A DNA stretch of 64,000 bases from Oxalobacteraceae sp. CFBP 13730 (GCA_014841835.1 JACYUQ010000001.1:1302001-1366000), one strand, 5' to 3'. Positions 7,643 to 17,759 are shown, counted from the stretch's first letter. The notes: a model not told the origin generated them from the sequence alone. Made by a program: numbers and translations.

Positions 7643-9975
7643 GCGCCGGACTGCTTCATGCCGGCACCGCTCAGCGTGAAATAAAAGGTGGTGCCGACAC
7701 CCACGTCGGACGTGAACCAGCTGTGACCATTGTGCTGCTCGACGAGCTTCTTGACGATCGCCAGGCCGGCGCCACTGCCGCCACCGTACGCGTCGCGCGT
7801 GTGAAGGCGCTTGAACATCATGAAGACGCGCTCGCTGTGCTTGGTGTCGATGCCGATGCCGTTGTCGCGTACGTAGAATGTGCAGACGCTCTCCGCGCCC
7901 TCGACCGGGTCGAGGTAGCCGATCTCGATCCGGCGCTGCGGCTTGTCGTTGTACTTGGCGGCGTTGGAAATCAGGTTGGCAAACACTTCGCGCACGCGGA
8001 TGCGGTCGCACGAGATCGTCGGCAGCGGCCGCGGAATCTGTACGTCGATGTCGCGTCCCAGCAGACTTGCGCCGAGCATGTCGGTCGCTTCGGCCACCAC
8101 GTCGTCCAGTGCGATCGGCTGGCGTTCGAGCGAGAGGCGGCCGACGCGCGAGAAGTGCAGCAGCGCGTCGAGCAGGCTGTCCATGCGCACCGTCAGCCGC
8201 AACATGGCGTCGATGCGTTCGCGGCCCTGCGCGTCGAGCGGGCGGCCCGCCTTCGTTTCTTCGAGCAGGAAGTGCGCATACTTGTGGATGCCACGCAGCG
8301 GCTCTTTCAGGTCGTGGCCGGCGACGTAGGCAAACGCATCGAGTTCGTCGTTGCTGCGCACCAGGTCCGTGTTCAGCGCCGCCAGTTGCTCGGCGCGCGC
8401 CACGACGACGTCGAGCATCAACAGCCGCAGGTTTTTGGCCGCCTCGATCTCCACCGGCTTCCATGGTTCGGCGCGGCCACGTACTTCTTCCTGCCACACG
8501 GCGAAGCTCTGGCGCGGCGTCAGGCGGGTGCCGTGCTCCCCGGTCGCCTTGCCCGCCTCGTATGGATTGCCGCCCCACTGATAGGTTTGCAACTGCTCGG
8601 GACGGAACCAGATGACCCAGTCGCCGTGGCTGCGCTGCGACATCGGAAACGCCAGCACGCCGCTGCAGCAATCGGCCCGGTCGATGCCGTCAGGGTCGTC
8701 GCGGCCCAGATCATCCAGCGCAATGACCGTGCTGCCGTCCGCCAGACGCGCGCTGTGCAGCGTCAGCCAGGCTGCCAGCGTCGTGAGCTGCTGCGCATCC
8801 GGGGTGGTGCCGGCCATGCTCCATTGGCCGTTTTCCGACACCGCCACGCCGCCTGCGTCGATCCCGTCGAGCAGCGAGGGAGCGCCATGGGTCAGCGCTG
8901 CGTAGTTGCCATCAGCGAGCGCCTGGCCCAGTACCGCATGGTGCGCTGCCTCCAGCTTCAACCGGTATTCCAGGTGCTCCCTGCCCTCGGCCGAGGCAAT
9001 TTCGAGCGACGTGACCTGGCCGATGAATTCGGCGGCCGCGCGCAAGGTATAGGGCATGACGATCGGCGTGTAATGGTGGCAGGCGATCAGGCCCCACAGA
9101 CGCCCGTCGCGCAGGATGGGCATGGTCAGCGTCGCGGCCACGCCCATATTGCGCAGGTAATCGGTGTACATGACGGACGCGCCGCGCAGCGCGCAATAGG
9201 ACATGTCCAGCGGCCGCCCCGTCACGGGGTTCAGCAGCGGCGTGATTTCCATCAGTGCGCCATTCGCGTCCGGCAACGGGCGCACGCCGATGCGCTTGAA
9301 GATCGCGCGCGCCGGCACCGGAATGTCGCTGGCCGGATACCGCAGGCCCAGCCACGAATTGAGGTCACTGCGGTGCGCATCGGCGATCACTTCGCCGGTC
9401 TCGTCGCGGTGGAAGCGGTAGATCATCACGCGATCCAGGCCCGTCGTGCGTCGCACTTCATGGGCGGCGATGTCGCAGAACGCGCTCAGGCTGCTGGCGG
9501 ACTTCAGGCGCACCAGCGTCGTCTTCACCATCGAATAATAGTCGCTGTCAGTCACGACCGTGTCGCCCGGGCGGCTGGCCGGCTCGATCTCGACGATCAG
9601 GACGCCGTCGGCCTGGTGGACTGAAAAGTCCATCGGCACATCCAGGCAAGGCGGATGGGGCAGCGGCGCCGTCAGCACGTACAGCGCATTGCGTTCCAGG
9701 ACTTCGGTGCGCATTGCATGCACGATGCGCTGCGCTGCATCCGGACCGATGACCGTGCCCAGGGGCTGGTCCAGCACCTGATTCAGGGCCAGGCCAGTAC
9801 GCTGCGGCCAGTTTTCACTGGCCTGGCGCACGATCAGGTCGTCAAGACTGAGCGCCAGCAGCAAGCCGTGCGCCTGGATGCAGCCCGGAGTCTGCACCGG
9901 CTCATCATCGCAGTTGGACAGGGAGACACCGTGGCGCTTGATACTGTACGGGAACGGCAGGGTGCTGCGACTCAT
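7639..9975 (-). CDS. bphP: Bacteriophytochrome histidine kinase with altered bilin pocket
   Basis: A 778-residue red/far-red photoreceptor kinase. Domains in order: PAS (about 15-125), GAF (140-325), PHY (330-510), HisKA (535-610, H554 in 'AGHDLKEPLR') and HATPase_c (650-775). The biliverdin-attachment Cys of bacteriophytochromes is C22 in 'SNCDDEP'. The GAF 'PASDIP' motif (D217) and the PHY tongue 'PRQSF' (487-491) are present. The family's conserved pocket His before 'YLRNMGV' (His260 of Deinococcus BphP) is Tyr270 here, and the Tyr after 'ARxL' is Phe226. The later His ('LIACHH') is kept. No heme oxygenase gene for making biliverdin is in the window. It is the first gene of a three-gene relay operon; the start has a weak AAAGAG site. 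Confidence 0.93.
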   Translation of the reverse strand: MSRSTLPFPYSIKRHGVSLSNCDDEPVQTPGCIQAHGLLLALSLDDLIVRQASENWPQRTGLALNQVLDQPLGTVIGPDAAQRIVHAMRTEVLERNALYVLTAPLPHPPCLDVPMDFSVHQADGVLIVEIEPASRPGDTVVTDSDYYSMVKTTLVRLKSASSLSAFCDIAAHEVRRTTGLDRVMIYRFHRDETGEVIADAHRSDLNSWLGLRYPASDIPVPARAIFKRIGVRPLPDANGALMEITPLLNPVTGRPLDMSYCALRGASVMYTDYLRNMGVAATLTMPILRDGRLWGLIACHHYTPIVMPYTLRAAAEFIGQVTSLEIASAEGREHLEYRLKLEAAHHAVLGQALADGNYAALTHGAPSLLDGIDAGGVAVSENGQWSMAGTTPDAQQLTTLAAWLTLHSARLADGSTVIALDDLGRDDPDGIDRADCCSGVLAFPMSQRSHGDWVIWFRPEQLQTYQWGGNPYEAGKATGEHGTRLTPRQSFAVWQEEVRGRAEPWKPVEIEAAKNLRLLMLDVVVARAEQLAALNTDLVRSNDELDAFAYVAGHDLKEPLRGIHKYAHFLLEETKAGRPLDAQGRERIDAMLRLTVRMDSLLDALLHFSRVGRLSLERQPIALDDVVAEATDMLGASLLGRDIDVQIPRPLPTISCDRIRVREVFANLISNAAKYNDKPQRRIEIGYLDPVEGAESVCTFYVRDNGIGIDTKHSERVFMMFKRLHTRDAYGGGSGAGLAIVKKLVEQHNGHSWFTSDVGVGTTFYFTLSGAGMKQSGA

Positions 9976-10068
9976 TGAGTGACTCTTTATCGCATGGCCG
10001 TTTGCTAGACGAAGGGGCGAAGAGTAGCACTAACAGGAGAACAGGGTAAATAATCGTCGTGCGCGTCT

Positions 10069-10086
10069 GAAAACCGATGGTTTTTG
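10069..10086 (-). terminator. Possible terminator after small membrane-protein genes
   Basis: A 6-bp stem (AAAACC / GGTTTT) with a 3-base loop lies 19 bases beyond the stop at 10105 of the minus-strand gene. It is AT-rich and short, so the call is tentative. The rest of 9976-10104 holds the phytochrome leader; no convincing promoter boxes are visible. Confidence 0.35.
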
Positions 10087-10104
10087 AACAAGCGGCGGTA
10101 CGTT

Positions 10105-10353
10105 CTATTTCGCCAGGATGTAAAACGCATAGCCGAGGACACCGATGATGGCGTAGATCCCGATATAACCCGACCACATCATGAAACGCCCCTCCCAGCT
10201 GCCTTCCCTGGCGAGTCTGGCGTAATAGCCCCAGGCATTGCCGGGTTCATAGTCTTTGTTCTTGCGGTGCTTGTAGTCGATGATCTGATTCGGGACACCG
10301 AAGACGAGCAGGAAGACGCCTGCGATGACCTTCAAGACGTTGATGTCGTCCAT
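10105..10353 (-). CDS. Small hypothetical membrane protein
   Basis: An 82-residue protein with an N-terminal hydrophobic segment (about 5-22) and a C-terminal one (about 57-78). A polar middle is rich in Lys, Asp and Arg ('DYKHRKNKDYEPG'). I do not recognise the family. It begins 6 bases after the stop of another small membrane-protein gene and is probably co-transcribed with it. Both lie downstream of ruvB on the same strand. Confidence 0.55.
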   Translation of the reverse strand: MDDINVLKVIAGVFLLVFGVPNQIIDYKHRKNKDYEPGNAWGYYARLAREGSWEGRFMMWSGYIGIYAIIGVLGYAFYILAK

Positions 10354-10359
10354 GGCTGT

Positions 10360-10611
10360 TCAGTATGGCGACTTCGCGCCGGAGCGTTCCAGCAAGCGGC
10401 TCGATGGCGCCAGCGCCAGCACGAGCAACCAGCCCGCGAACGCCAACCCGCGATGCAACACGAAGAAGCACAAGGCACACACGATCCATTGGGCCAGGCC
10501 GCTGGGTGGCACGCCAAGCCCGGCTCTGTGAGCCAGAAACCCCGTCGACAACACGGCCAGTGCGCTCACCAGCGCGGCAAACCACCAGGTGTGTTCGAGT
10601 CTGGATGTCAT
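10360..10611 (-). CDS. Small hypothetical membrane protein
   Basis: An 83-residue or shorter product from the ATG at 10611, with two or three hydrophobic segments (about 10-28 and 35-70). The family is unrecognised. The longer frame to 10677 has no better ribosome site, and neither start has a strong one, so the 5' end is uncertain. It sits 96 bp downstream of ruvB and 6 bp upstream of the next small membrane-protein gene. Confidence 0.45.
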   Translation of the reverse strand: MTSRLEHTWWFAALVSALAVLSTGFLAHRAGLGVPPSGLAQWIVCALCFFVLHRGLAFAGWLLVLALAPSSRLLERSGAKSPY

Positions 10612-10707
10612 TGCGGAATCGCCGTCAGTTTGCAAGACATGCAGTATATGGCACTGCACGTGCTGCAAAAGACGCACAAAGTCACTGGGCGGCCGTGCTG
10701 CCGATCG

Positions 10708-11775
<1,068 letters not shown>

Positions 11776-11788
11776 TGCTTACATCCGG

Positions 11789-12367
11789 TCAGGCTTTGGA
11801 GAGCGCCTTGAGCGCAAATTTGATGCCATCCGAGACGCTGGCGCCCGTCGGCATATTCTTGATCGCGAGCAGCGCTTCTTTGTCGGAGTAACCCAGCGCA
11901 GCAAGCGCATTGAGCACGTCGGTCTGCGTGTCGTCGCGTGGCACACCGGCCACCATGCCGATGTCGGCGCCGAGTTTGCCCTTGAGTTCGAGCAGCAGGC
12001 GCTCGGCGGTCTTCTTGCCAATGCCGGGCACCTTGACCAGGCGGCCCGTCTCTTGCAGCGTGACGGCCTGCGACAGCTCGGCCACGGTCATGCCCGACAG
12101 GATTGACAGCGCCATGCGCGCGCCGACACCGGTGATCTTGATCAGTTGCCGGAACAGCGCGCGTTCGGACGCGGTGCCAAAGCCGAACAGCAGGTGCGCA
12201 TCTTCGCGCACGGTCAGGTGCGTAAACAGGACGACTTTTTCGCCCGTGTGCGGCAGGTTGTAGAACGTGCTCATCGGCACATCGACTTCATAGCCGACGC
12301 CATTGCAATCCACCAGCACGTGCGGCGGCGCTTTTTCGAGCAGGGTTCCGGAGAGACGACCGATCAT
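11789..12367 (-). CDS. ruvA: Holliday junction-binding protein RuvA
   Basis: A 192-residue protein that forms the tetramer gripping a Holliday junction and loading RuvB rings. The N-terminal OB fold starts '[12 protein letters not shown]'. Two helix-hairpin-helix motifs follow ('[16 protein letters not shown]' and '[16 protein letters not shown]'). After a short linker, the C-terminal RuvB-binding helices contain '[12 protein letters not shown]'. An AAGGAA ribosome site precedes the ATG. It lies between ruvC (15 bp away) and ruvB (13 bp away). Confidence 0.98.
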   Translation of the reverse strand: MIGRLSGTLLEKAPPHVLVDCNGVGYEVDVPMSTFYNLPHTGEKVVLFTHLTVREDAHLLFGFGTASERALFRQLIKITGVGARMALSILSGMTVAELSQAVTLQETGRLVKVPGIGKKTAERLLLELKGKLGADIGMVAGVPRDDTQTDVLNALAALGYSDKEALLAIKNMPTGASVSDGIKFALKALSKA

Positions 12368-12382
12368 CGAATGAGTTCCTTG

Positions 12383-12922
12383 TTATGAGACGAGACGGCT
12401 GTTTTTCATGCGCAGCCCGATCATGTCGGGCGCAATCGCGCCCAAGAGCGCCAGCGTGTCGATCGTGTGGGCATGGCAGATGGCCACGCCAAGCGCATCG
12501 GCGGCGTCGCTGCCCGGCAGACCCGGCAGCTTGAGCAGGCGCGCGACCATGTCCTGCACCTGCGGCTTGGCCGCGCGGCCGGTGCCCACCACCGCCTGCT
12601 TGACCTGCACCGCCGTGTATTCGGCCACGTCGAGATCGGCGCCCACGAGCGCCGTGATGGCCGCGCCGCGCGCCTGGCCCAGCAGCAGGGTCGATTGCGG
12701 ATTGACGTTGACGAACACTTTTTCGATGGCGGAACAGGCTGGCTGGTAGGTCGCGATGATCTCGCTGACGCCGTGCAGGATGACTTTCAGGCGTGGCGGC
12801 AAGGCGCCTTCCAGCCCGGTCTTGATGGTGCCCGAAGCGATGTAGCGCAGCTTCGTGCCGTGTTTTTCAATGACGCCAAACCCCGTCGTGCGCAGGCCCG
12901 GGTCGATGCCGAGAATAATCAT
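12383..12922 (-). CDS. ruvC: Holliday junction resolvase RuvC
   Basis: A 179-residue RNase H-fold endonuclease that cuts Holliday junctions symmetrically as part of the RuvABC resolvasome. The catalytic acidic residues sit in '[14 protein letters not shown]' (first Asp), 'AIEKVFV' (Glu) and '[15 protein letters not shown]' (last Asp pair). It is the first gene of the ruv operon. No strong ribosome site precedes the ATG at 12922. Confidence 0.97.
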   Translation of the reverse strand: MIILGIDPGLRTTGFGVIEKHGTKLRYIASGTIKTGLEGALPPRLKVILHGVSEIIATYQPACSAIEKVFVNVNPQSTLLLGQARGAAITALVGADLDVAEYTAVQVKQAVVGTGRAAKPQVQDMVARLLKLPGLPGSDAADALGVAICHAHTIDTLALLGAIAPDMIGLRMKNSRLVS

Positions 12923-12970
12923 GCTGGAATGTTACCCCGGCTGGGGGTGTTCGTGGGAAAAATACTGTGC

Positions 12971-13005
12971 AAAAACACAGGGGCGCACCATTTCGGTACG
13001 CCCCC
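12971..13005 (-). terminator. Rho-independent terminator after purH
   Basis: On the minus strand, a GC-rich hairpin with GGGGCG / CGCCCC arms and a small loop is followed by a T-rich run. It lies about 55 bases past the purH stop and separates purH transcripts from ruvC. A second GC hairpin at about 13020-13042 precedes it. Confidence 0.75.
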
Positions 13006-13059
13006 GTTGGACGCCAGCGGGGGCGGCAGGTTTCCCGCCGCCCTCGCCTTGTCATCGAA

Positions 13060-14646
13060 TCAATGACGGAAGTGACGCGTGCCCGTGTACAGCATGACGA
13101 CGCCGCGCTCGTCGGCGGCATCGATGACTTCCTGGTCGCGCATTGAGCCACCCGGGTGGATCACGCAGGTCGCGCCGGCATCGACGACGACGTCCAGGCC
13201 ATCACGGAACGGGAAGAATGCATCCGACGCCACAGCTGAGCCGGTCAAGCTCAGGCCGGCGTTCTGGGCCTTGATCGAGGCGATGCGTGCCGAGTCGATG
13301 CGGCTCATCTGGCCGGCGCCGACGCCCAGCGTCATGCCGTTACCGCAGAACACGATCGCGTTCGACTTGACGAACTTGGCCACGCGCCAGGCGAACATCA
13401 GGTCTTGCAGCTGCTGCGGCGATGGCTGCAGCTTGGAGACGACGCGCAGGTCTTCCATGCCGACGTTCTTGGCGTCTGGCGACTGCACCAGCAGGCCGCC
13501 GCCGACGCGCTTGACGTCGTAGGCATTCTGGCCGGCGCCCAGGGCGATCTCGAGCAGACGCACGTTCTGCTTGGCCGACATGATCTGGCGCGCTTCGGCG
13601 GTAAAGCTCGGCGCGATCAGCACTTCGACGAACAGCTTGGCCAGCGCTTCGGCCGCCTTGCCATCGACTTCGACGTTGAAGGCGATGATGCCGCCGAAGG
13701 CCGAGGTCGGATCGGTCTGCAGCGCGCGCGAATAGGCGTCCAATGCATCGAGGCCGATGGCCACGCCGCATGGATTGGCGTGCTTGACGATCACGCAACC
13801 AGCCGCCTGGCCCAGGCCGCCGAGCGACTTGACACATTCCCAGGCAGCATCGGCATCGGCGATATTGTTGTACGACAGCTCTTTACCCTGCAGCTGGCGG
13901 TAGTTGGCCAGCGCGCCGTCGATCGTGACGAGGTCGCGGTAGAAGGCGGCGCCCTGGTGCGGGTTCTCGCCGTAGCGCATTTCCTGGACTTTCTCGAAGC
14001 CCATGTTCAGCGTGGCCGGGAAGTTCGAGCGGGTCGCGTGTGCGCGGTCTTCGCCCAGGCTGGTCAGGTAATTGGTGATCGCGCCGTCGTACTGGGCGGT
14101 ATGCGCGAAGACTTTCTTGGCCAGGCGGAACTTGGTCTCGTAGCTGACCGGACCGGCGTCGCCGCCCGAGCCCTTCATTTCTGCCAGCACGACGCCGTAG
14201 TCGGCCGGATCGACAACCACGACGACGTCGCGGTGGTTCTTGGCGGCCGAACGCAGCATGGTTGGGCCACCGATGTCGATGTTCTCAATTGCATCTTCCA
14301 GCGAGCATTGCTCTTTGGCGACGGTTTGCTGGAACGGGTACAGGTTGACCACGACCATGTCGATCTGCGGAATATTGTGCTCTTCCAATTTCGCGATGTG
14401 CTCGGGGAAATCGCGACGGGCGAGGATGCCGCCATGCACTTTCGGGTGCAGCGTCTTGACGCGGCCATCGAGCATTTCCGGGAAACCGGTGTAATCGGCC
14501 ACTTCCGTGACTGGCACGCCATTTTCTTGCAGCAGCTTGGCGGTGCCGCCAGTGGACAGGATGTTCACGCCCAGCTGGTTCAGCGCGCGTGCGAAATCGA
14601 GCACGCCGGTCTTGTCGGATACGGAAATGAGAGCTTGTTTGATCAT
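13060..14646 (-). CDS. purH: Bifunctional AICAR transformylase / IMP cyclohydrolase PurH
   Basis: A 528-residue enzyme, essentially the length of the E. coli protein, catalysing the last two steps of de novo IMP synthesis. The N-terminal IMP cyclohydrolase (MGS-like) domain begins '[13 protein letters not shown]' and includes 'STGGTAK' and 'GRVKTLHP'. The C-terminal formyltransferase contains '[10 protein letters not shown]', 'AFGGIIAFN' and '[10 protein letters not shown]'. I chose the ATG at 14646, with AGGCC upstream; the frame extends to 14808 but that part overlaps fis and is not purH-like. The fis-purH order on one strand is common in betaproteobacteria. Confidence 0.97.
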   Translation of the reverse strand: MIKQALISVSDKTGVLDFARALNQLGVNILSTGGTAKLLQENGVPVTEVADYTGFPEMLDGRVKTLHPKVHGGILARRDFPEHIAKLEEHNIPQIDMVVVNLYPFQQTVAKEQCSLEDAIENIDIGGPTMLRSAAKNHRDVVVVVDPADYGVVLAEMKGSGGDAGPVSYETKFRLAKKVFAHTAQYDGAITNYLTSLGEDRAHATRSNFPATLNMGFEKVQEMRYGENPHQGAAFYRDLVTIDGALANYRQLQGKELSYNNIADADAAWECVKSLGGLGQAAGCVIVKHANPCGVAIGLDALDAYSRALQTDPTSAFGGIIAFNVEVDGKAAEALAKLFVEVLIAPSFTAEARQIMSAKQNVRLLEIALGAGQNAYDVKRVGGGLLVQSPDAKNVGMEDLRVVSKLQPSPQQLQDLMFAWRVAKFVKSNAIVFCGNGMTLGVGAGQMSRIDSARIASIKAQNAGLSLTGSAVASDAFFPFRDGLDVVVDAGATCVIHPGGSMRDQEVIDAADERGVVMLYTGTRHFRH

Positions 14647-14737
14647 GGTGAGGCCTATGGTTGAGAATTCCTGGCGCCGGACGTGGAGACCGTTGGGTCT
14701 CCGGGGCCGCGCAGGAAGCGCAGCCAACCGGCAACGC

Positions 14738-14971
14738 TTAGAGCAGCCCGTGCTCTTGCAGTTTCTTGCGCAATGTATTGCGATTGATGCCCAGCATCTG
14801 CGCGGCATGCGACTGGTTGCCGTCGGCGCGCGACATGACCACTTCGAGGACGGGCTTTTCGACGGTCAACACCATCATGTCGTAGATGTTGGTCGGTTTT
14901 TGCTCGCCGAGATCGTTGAAATAGTCTTCAAGACTCTTCTGGACGACTTCCTGGATACTTTCTTTGCTCAT
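14738..14971 (-). CDS. fis: Fis family DNA-binding protein
   Basis: A 77-residue protein with a C-terminal helix-turn-helix ('[21 protein letters not shown]') typical of Fis and an N-terminal dimerisation helix. It is shorter than the 98-residue E. coli Fis because the N-terminal beta-hairpin arm is largely absent, as is usual in betaproteobacteria. Fis bends DNA and regulates rRNA and many growth-phase genes. It follows dusB with a 116-bp gap, which reproduces the classical dusB-fis pairing. Confidence 0.92.
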   Translation of the reverse strand: MSKESIQEVVQKSLEDYFNDLGEQKPTNIYDMMVLTVEKPVLEVVMSRADGNQSHAAQMLGINRNTLRKKLQEHGLL

Positions 14972-15087
14972 GTCTTTGCTGCTTCATCCTGGTTGTGTGA
15001 TTGCTGCCCAGCTTGCTGCACTGGCTTGCTGCATCTGCGGGCAGCGCGTCCCCAATTGTTCTTCTTGTCGCTGGTCGTGCTGGTCTT

Positions 15088-16137
15088 CTATGCCGCGATC
15101 GCGTCCACGGCGGGAAGCGCGGGGCGGTATTGTAACCGCTCGCCATGGCGGTGCTGGGATTTCAGGAAGTCATCCATTGCCGCAAGTTGCTCGGCGGTCG
15201 ATTCCAGCAGATTCATGCGCTGACGGAATTCCTCGCCATCCGGCAGATCCTGGACATACCAGCCGATGTGCTTGCGCGCGGTACGCACGCCGATGAACTC
15301 GCCATAGAAAGCGTAGTGCGCCGGCAAGTGCTCGTGCATCAGTTCGCGCACCTCTTCGACCAGCGGCGCCGGCATGTGCTCGCCCGTGCGGAGGTAATGA
15401 TCAATTTCGCGGCAGATCCATGGCCGGCCCTGGGCCGCCCGGCCGATCATGACGGCGTCCGCCCCCGTGTAGTCGAGCACGAACTTTGCCTTCTCGGGCG
15501 TGGTGATGTCGCCATTGGCCACCACCGGGATGCCGACCGACGCTTTCACGGCGCGGATGGTGTCGTACTCGGCGTCGCCCTTGTAACCGTCGGCCCGGGT
15601 GCGGCCATGCAGGGTCAGCATCTGGATGCCGGCCTGCTCGGCCAGACGCGCGATGCGCAGCGCGTTCTTGTTTTGGCGATCCCAGCCGGTACGGAACTTC
15701 AGCGTGACCGGCACATCGACGGCCTCGACCACCGCGTGCAGGATGCGCTCGACCAGGTCTTCGTGCTGCAACAGGGCCGACCCGCACCAGCTGTTGCACA
15801 CCTTCTTGACCGGGCAACCCATATTGATATCGATGATCTGCGCGCCACGCTCGACGTTGAACTTCGCGCAATTGGCGAGGTCTTTTGGGTCGGCGCCGGC
15901 GATCTGCACGGCCTTGGGCTCCATCTCGCCCGCGTGATCGATCCGGCGCGACGTCTTTTCGCTGGCCCACAGGCGCGGATTGGACGCGGCCATCTCGGAC
16001 ACCGCATAGCCTGCGCCGAGCTGCTTGCACAGTTGCCGGAACGGACGGTCCGTCACACCAGCCATCGGCGCGACAAAGACGTTATTACGCAGGAGATAGG
16101 GACCTATTTGCACAGCGGGCAGACTTAAAAGTGACAC
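15088..16137 (-). CDS. dusB: tRNA-dihydrouridine synthase B
   Basis: A 349-residue flavoenzyme that reduces uridine to dihydrouridine in the tRNA D-loop using FMN and NADPH. It has a TIM-barrel with 'VFVAPMAGVTDRPFR' at the start, the candidate catalytic C108 in 'INMGCPVKKVC', 'TLHGRTRADGYKG' and the phosphate-binding 'VANGDI' and 'MIGRAAQGRPW'. The proposed start is a GTG at 16137 with AGG upstream; a GTG at 16113, closer to 'QIGPY', is the main alternative. It probably leads a transcript with fis. A 17-base inverted repeat (16181-16197, ACAATTT-TTC-AAATTGT) lies 44 bp upstream and may be regulatory. Confidence 0.96.
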   Translation of the reverse strand: MSLLSLPAVQIGPYLLRNNVFVAPMAGVTDRPFRQLCKQLGAGYAVSEMAASNPRLWASEKTSRRIDHAGEMEPKAVQIAGADPKDLANCAKFNVERGAQIIDINMGCPVKKVCNSWCGSALLQHEDLVERILHAVVEAVDVPVTLKFRTGWDRQNKNALRIARLAEQAGIQMLTLHGRTRADGYKGDAEYDTIRAVKASVGIPVVANGDITTPEKAKFVLDYTGADAVMIGRAAQGRPWICREIDHYLRTGEHMPAPLVEEVRELMHEHLPAHYAFYGEFIGVRTARKHIGWYVQDLPDGEEFRQRMNLLESTAEQLAAMDDFLKSQHRHGERLQYRPALPAVDAIAA

Positions 16138-16260
16138 GGGAACCTGCTATTTTACCTCAAGCGCTGCTCAATTTATCAGCACAATTTTTCAAATTGTTGT
16201 GTGTGCGATATTGGCAAGTTGTGCTAATTAGCTTTCGCCGGCGTTGCACCGCGCCCGATG

Positions 16261-16280
16261 GATGACGTTACAGCGTCATC
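16261..16280 (-). terminator. Possible hairpin terminator after vapC-like gene
   Basis: A 7-bp perfect stem (GATGACG / CGTCATC) with a 6-base loop lies 42 bases past the toxin gene stop. It lacks a clear T-run, so it could instead act with Rho or as an mRNA-stabilising stem. Confidence 0.35.
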
Positions 16281-16321
16281 GTTCATAGGCAATTAGAGGT
16301 GTATCGTTGATCCAAAGAACG

Positions 16322-16789
16322 TCAGCGAATGCGCGTGAGCGTGGGACGGGGTTTGAAATCGCTGAATGCAGGGCGCACGTTGGTGACTTGGCCTGTCGCC
16401 GAGTCATAGTCGTAAGGAATGTGAACGACGATGCCCGACCACGAAAAATCCGTTGGATTGCGTGTGACGATCGGCATCCCATAGGCAGCGGCAGTGCCGC
16501 CAATGATTGCATCCGGAAGTTTTACTTTGGGACCGTTGATGAGGCTATTTCCGCGGATGTCGATGGCAAGCTCGGTAATTTGCGGATCCAGCGGCAGTAC
16601 TGTGAACTCCGCGAGTAATGCGTCGAGGATCAGTACCTCATGGGGGCGAGCTATTTGGCCAACGCGCAATTCCATGTAGGTAATTGTGCTGATGGCCGGA
16701 AAATCGTACCTCCCAAGCTCGGTAGCGGCTTCGTGAACGCCGTTGAGCATGTCGATGAAGATATTGGTGTCGAATAAAATCAACGCCAT
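16322..16789 (-). CDS. PIN-domain ribonuclease toxin, VapC-like
   Basis: A 155-residue PIN-domain protein. The acidic residues expected to bind Mg2+ are visible: D7 in 'LFDTNIFID', E40 in 'TYMELRVG', D93 in 'KLPDAIIGGTA' and D114 in 'NPTDFSW'. VapC toxins are site-specific RNases, often against tRNA or rRNA loops, held inactive by an antitoxin encoded upstream. The start overlaps the upstream small gene by 10 bp, the normal layout of a type II toxin-antitoxin pair. About 30 residues follow the PIN fold ('YDYDSATGQ' to the end), longer than most VapC toxins. Confidence 0.88.
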   Translation of the reverse strand: MALILFDTNIFIDMLNGVHEAATELGRYDFPAISTITYMELRVGQIARPHEVLILDALLAEFTVLPLDPQITELAIDIRGNSLINGPKVKLPDAIIGGTAAAYGMPIVTRNPTDFSWSGIVVHIPYDYDSATGQVTNVRPAFSDFKPRPTLTRIR

Positions 16790-16971
16790 TCGTTTCTTAG
16801 TTGCTCTTGCGCTTGAACACCATCTTTCACTGTGTCAGTGCGGTCTTTCCACAGCCCTTCCGCCATCTTCAGCGCAGCCAGACGGCGTTGCCGGGCAGCT
16901 TCCACAGGCGTCAACGGTGGTTCTGGCACAGCCGGCTCCTTGCGCTTGCTGCGATACATCGCCTCGCTCAT
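16780..16971 (-). CDS. Putative antitoxin partner of the VapC-like toxin
   Basis: A 63-residue charged protein (Lys/Arg/Glu rich, helical C-terminal half) translated from an ATG at 16971 with a strong GGGAGG site. It overlaps the toxin start by 10 bp, and its position and size make it the antitoxin. I do not see a recognisable AbrB, RHH or Phd DNA-binding domain, so the family is open. Without one it may neutralise the toxin but leave autoregulation to another element. The longer in-frame start at 17085 has no ribosome site. Confidence 0.65.
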   Translation of the reverse strand: MSEAMYRSKRKEPAVPEPPLTPVEAARQRRLAALKMAEGLWKDRTDTVKDGVQAQEQLRNEWR

Positions 16972-17084
16972 CTTGCACCTCCCGCTACGCAATTCGATCG
17001 TAGAGTGAGTGTAGCGCAATTGCAGCAAGGTGTCGTCGGCCCGGGGCCCCAACCGATGCGGACAGGGCGGCTCGACGAATGACA

Positions 17085-17759
17085 TTACGGCAAATCGTCC
17101 AGAGCCACTTGCCGCAGATGCTCGACTTCGCCCCAGCTAAGCAGGCGCAGCTTGCCCTGCTCGACCGCAAAGCGGTTGATACTGGCGTTGTGCACCTTGA
17201 AGTCGCGCGGGGTGTCCAGGGCCAGGCCCAGCGCGGCCCGGTAGGCGCACTCGAGCACGCCACCGTGCGCCACCAGCGCCAGCGTCTGCCCTGGATGGCG
17301 GGCAGCGTGGGCCGTGATCGCCGTCATGACGCGGTCAAAAAAGGCGCGGAACGATTCGCCCTGGTTCTTGCCCGGTGGCAGCGTTGCGTCGACATTGCGC
17401 GCCTGCCAGGCGGCAAACTCCAGCGGATAGCGGGCCGCGATCTCACTATAGAGCAAGCCTTCGAAGCCGCCGTAGCAGCGTTCGCGCAATTGGGGATCGA
17501 CCTGCACGTCGGGTGTTGCGCCGCGCGCGCGCAGGATCGCCTCGGCCGTTTGGCGGGCACGGCCCAGGTCGCTGGATAGTACGTGGTCGATGGCTTCGCC
17601 GGCCAGTGCTGCGCCAAGCAGCGCCGCCTGGCGCTCGCCTTCGGCATTGAGCGGGATATCGAGATGGCCCTGCAGCCGGCGTTCGGCATTCCAGGCGGTT
17701 TCGCCGTGGCGGATGAGCAGGATCGTGGTCGCGCCCTGGGGCGCCGTGGTCAGGGTCAT
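17085..17759 (-). CDS. Histidine phosphatase family protein (phosphoglycerate mutase-like)
   Basis: A 224-residue cytosolic protein of the branch-1 histidine phosphatase superfamily. The phospho-acceptor is H18 in 'LIRHGETAWN', the second His is H165 in 'LVAHGG', and R17 and the Glu near 'RERCYGGFEG' complete the pocket. Members include GpmB-like broad-specificity phosphatases, CobC and others; the substrate is not evident. It is on the same strand as tyrS, dtd and the PEBP gene, 42 bp after the latter. Confidence 0.9.
   Translation of the reverse strand: MTLTTAPQGATTILLIRHGETAWNAERRLQGHLDIPLNAEGERQAALLGAALAGEAIDHVLSSDLGRARQTAEAILRARGATPDVQVDPQLRERCYGGFEGLLYSEIAARYPLEFAAWQARNVDATLPPGKNQGESFRAFFDRVMTAITAHAARHPGQTLALVAHGGVLECAYRAALGLALDTPRDFKVHNASINRFAVEQGKLRLLSWGEVEHLRQVALDDLP

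Noticed and set aside
7723..9624. A 633-codon open frame on the plus strand opposite the phytochrome gene
   Set aside because: It is an antisense shadow of a GC-rich gene. The protein is Arg/His/Ala-rich without family motifs, while the minus strand encodes a complete phytochrome.
13405..14664. A 419-codon open frame antisense to purH
   Set aside because: purH on the other strand is full length with all motifs; the shadow has no recognisable domain.
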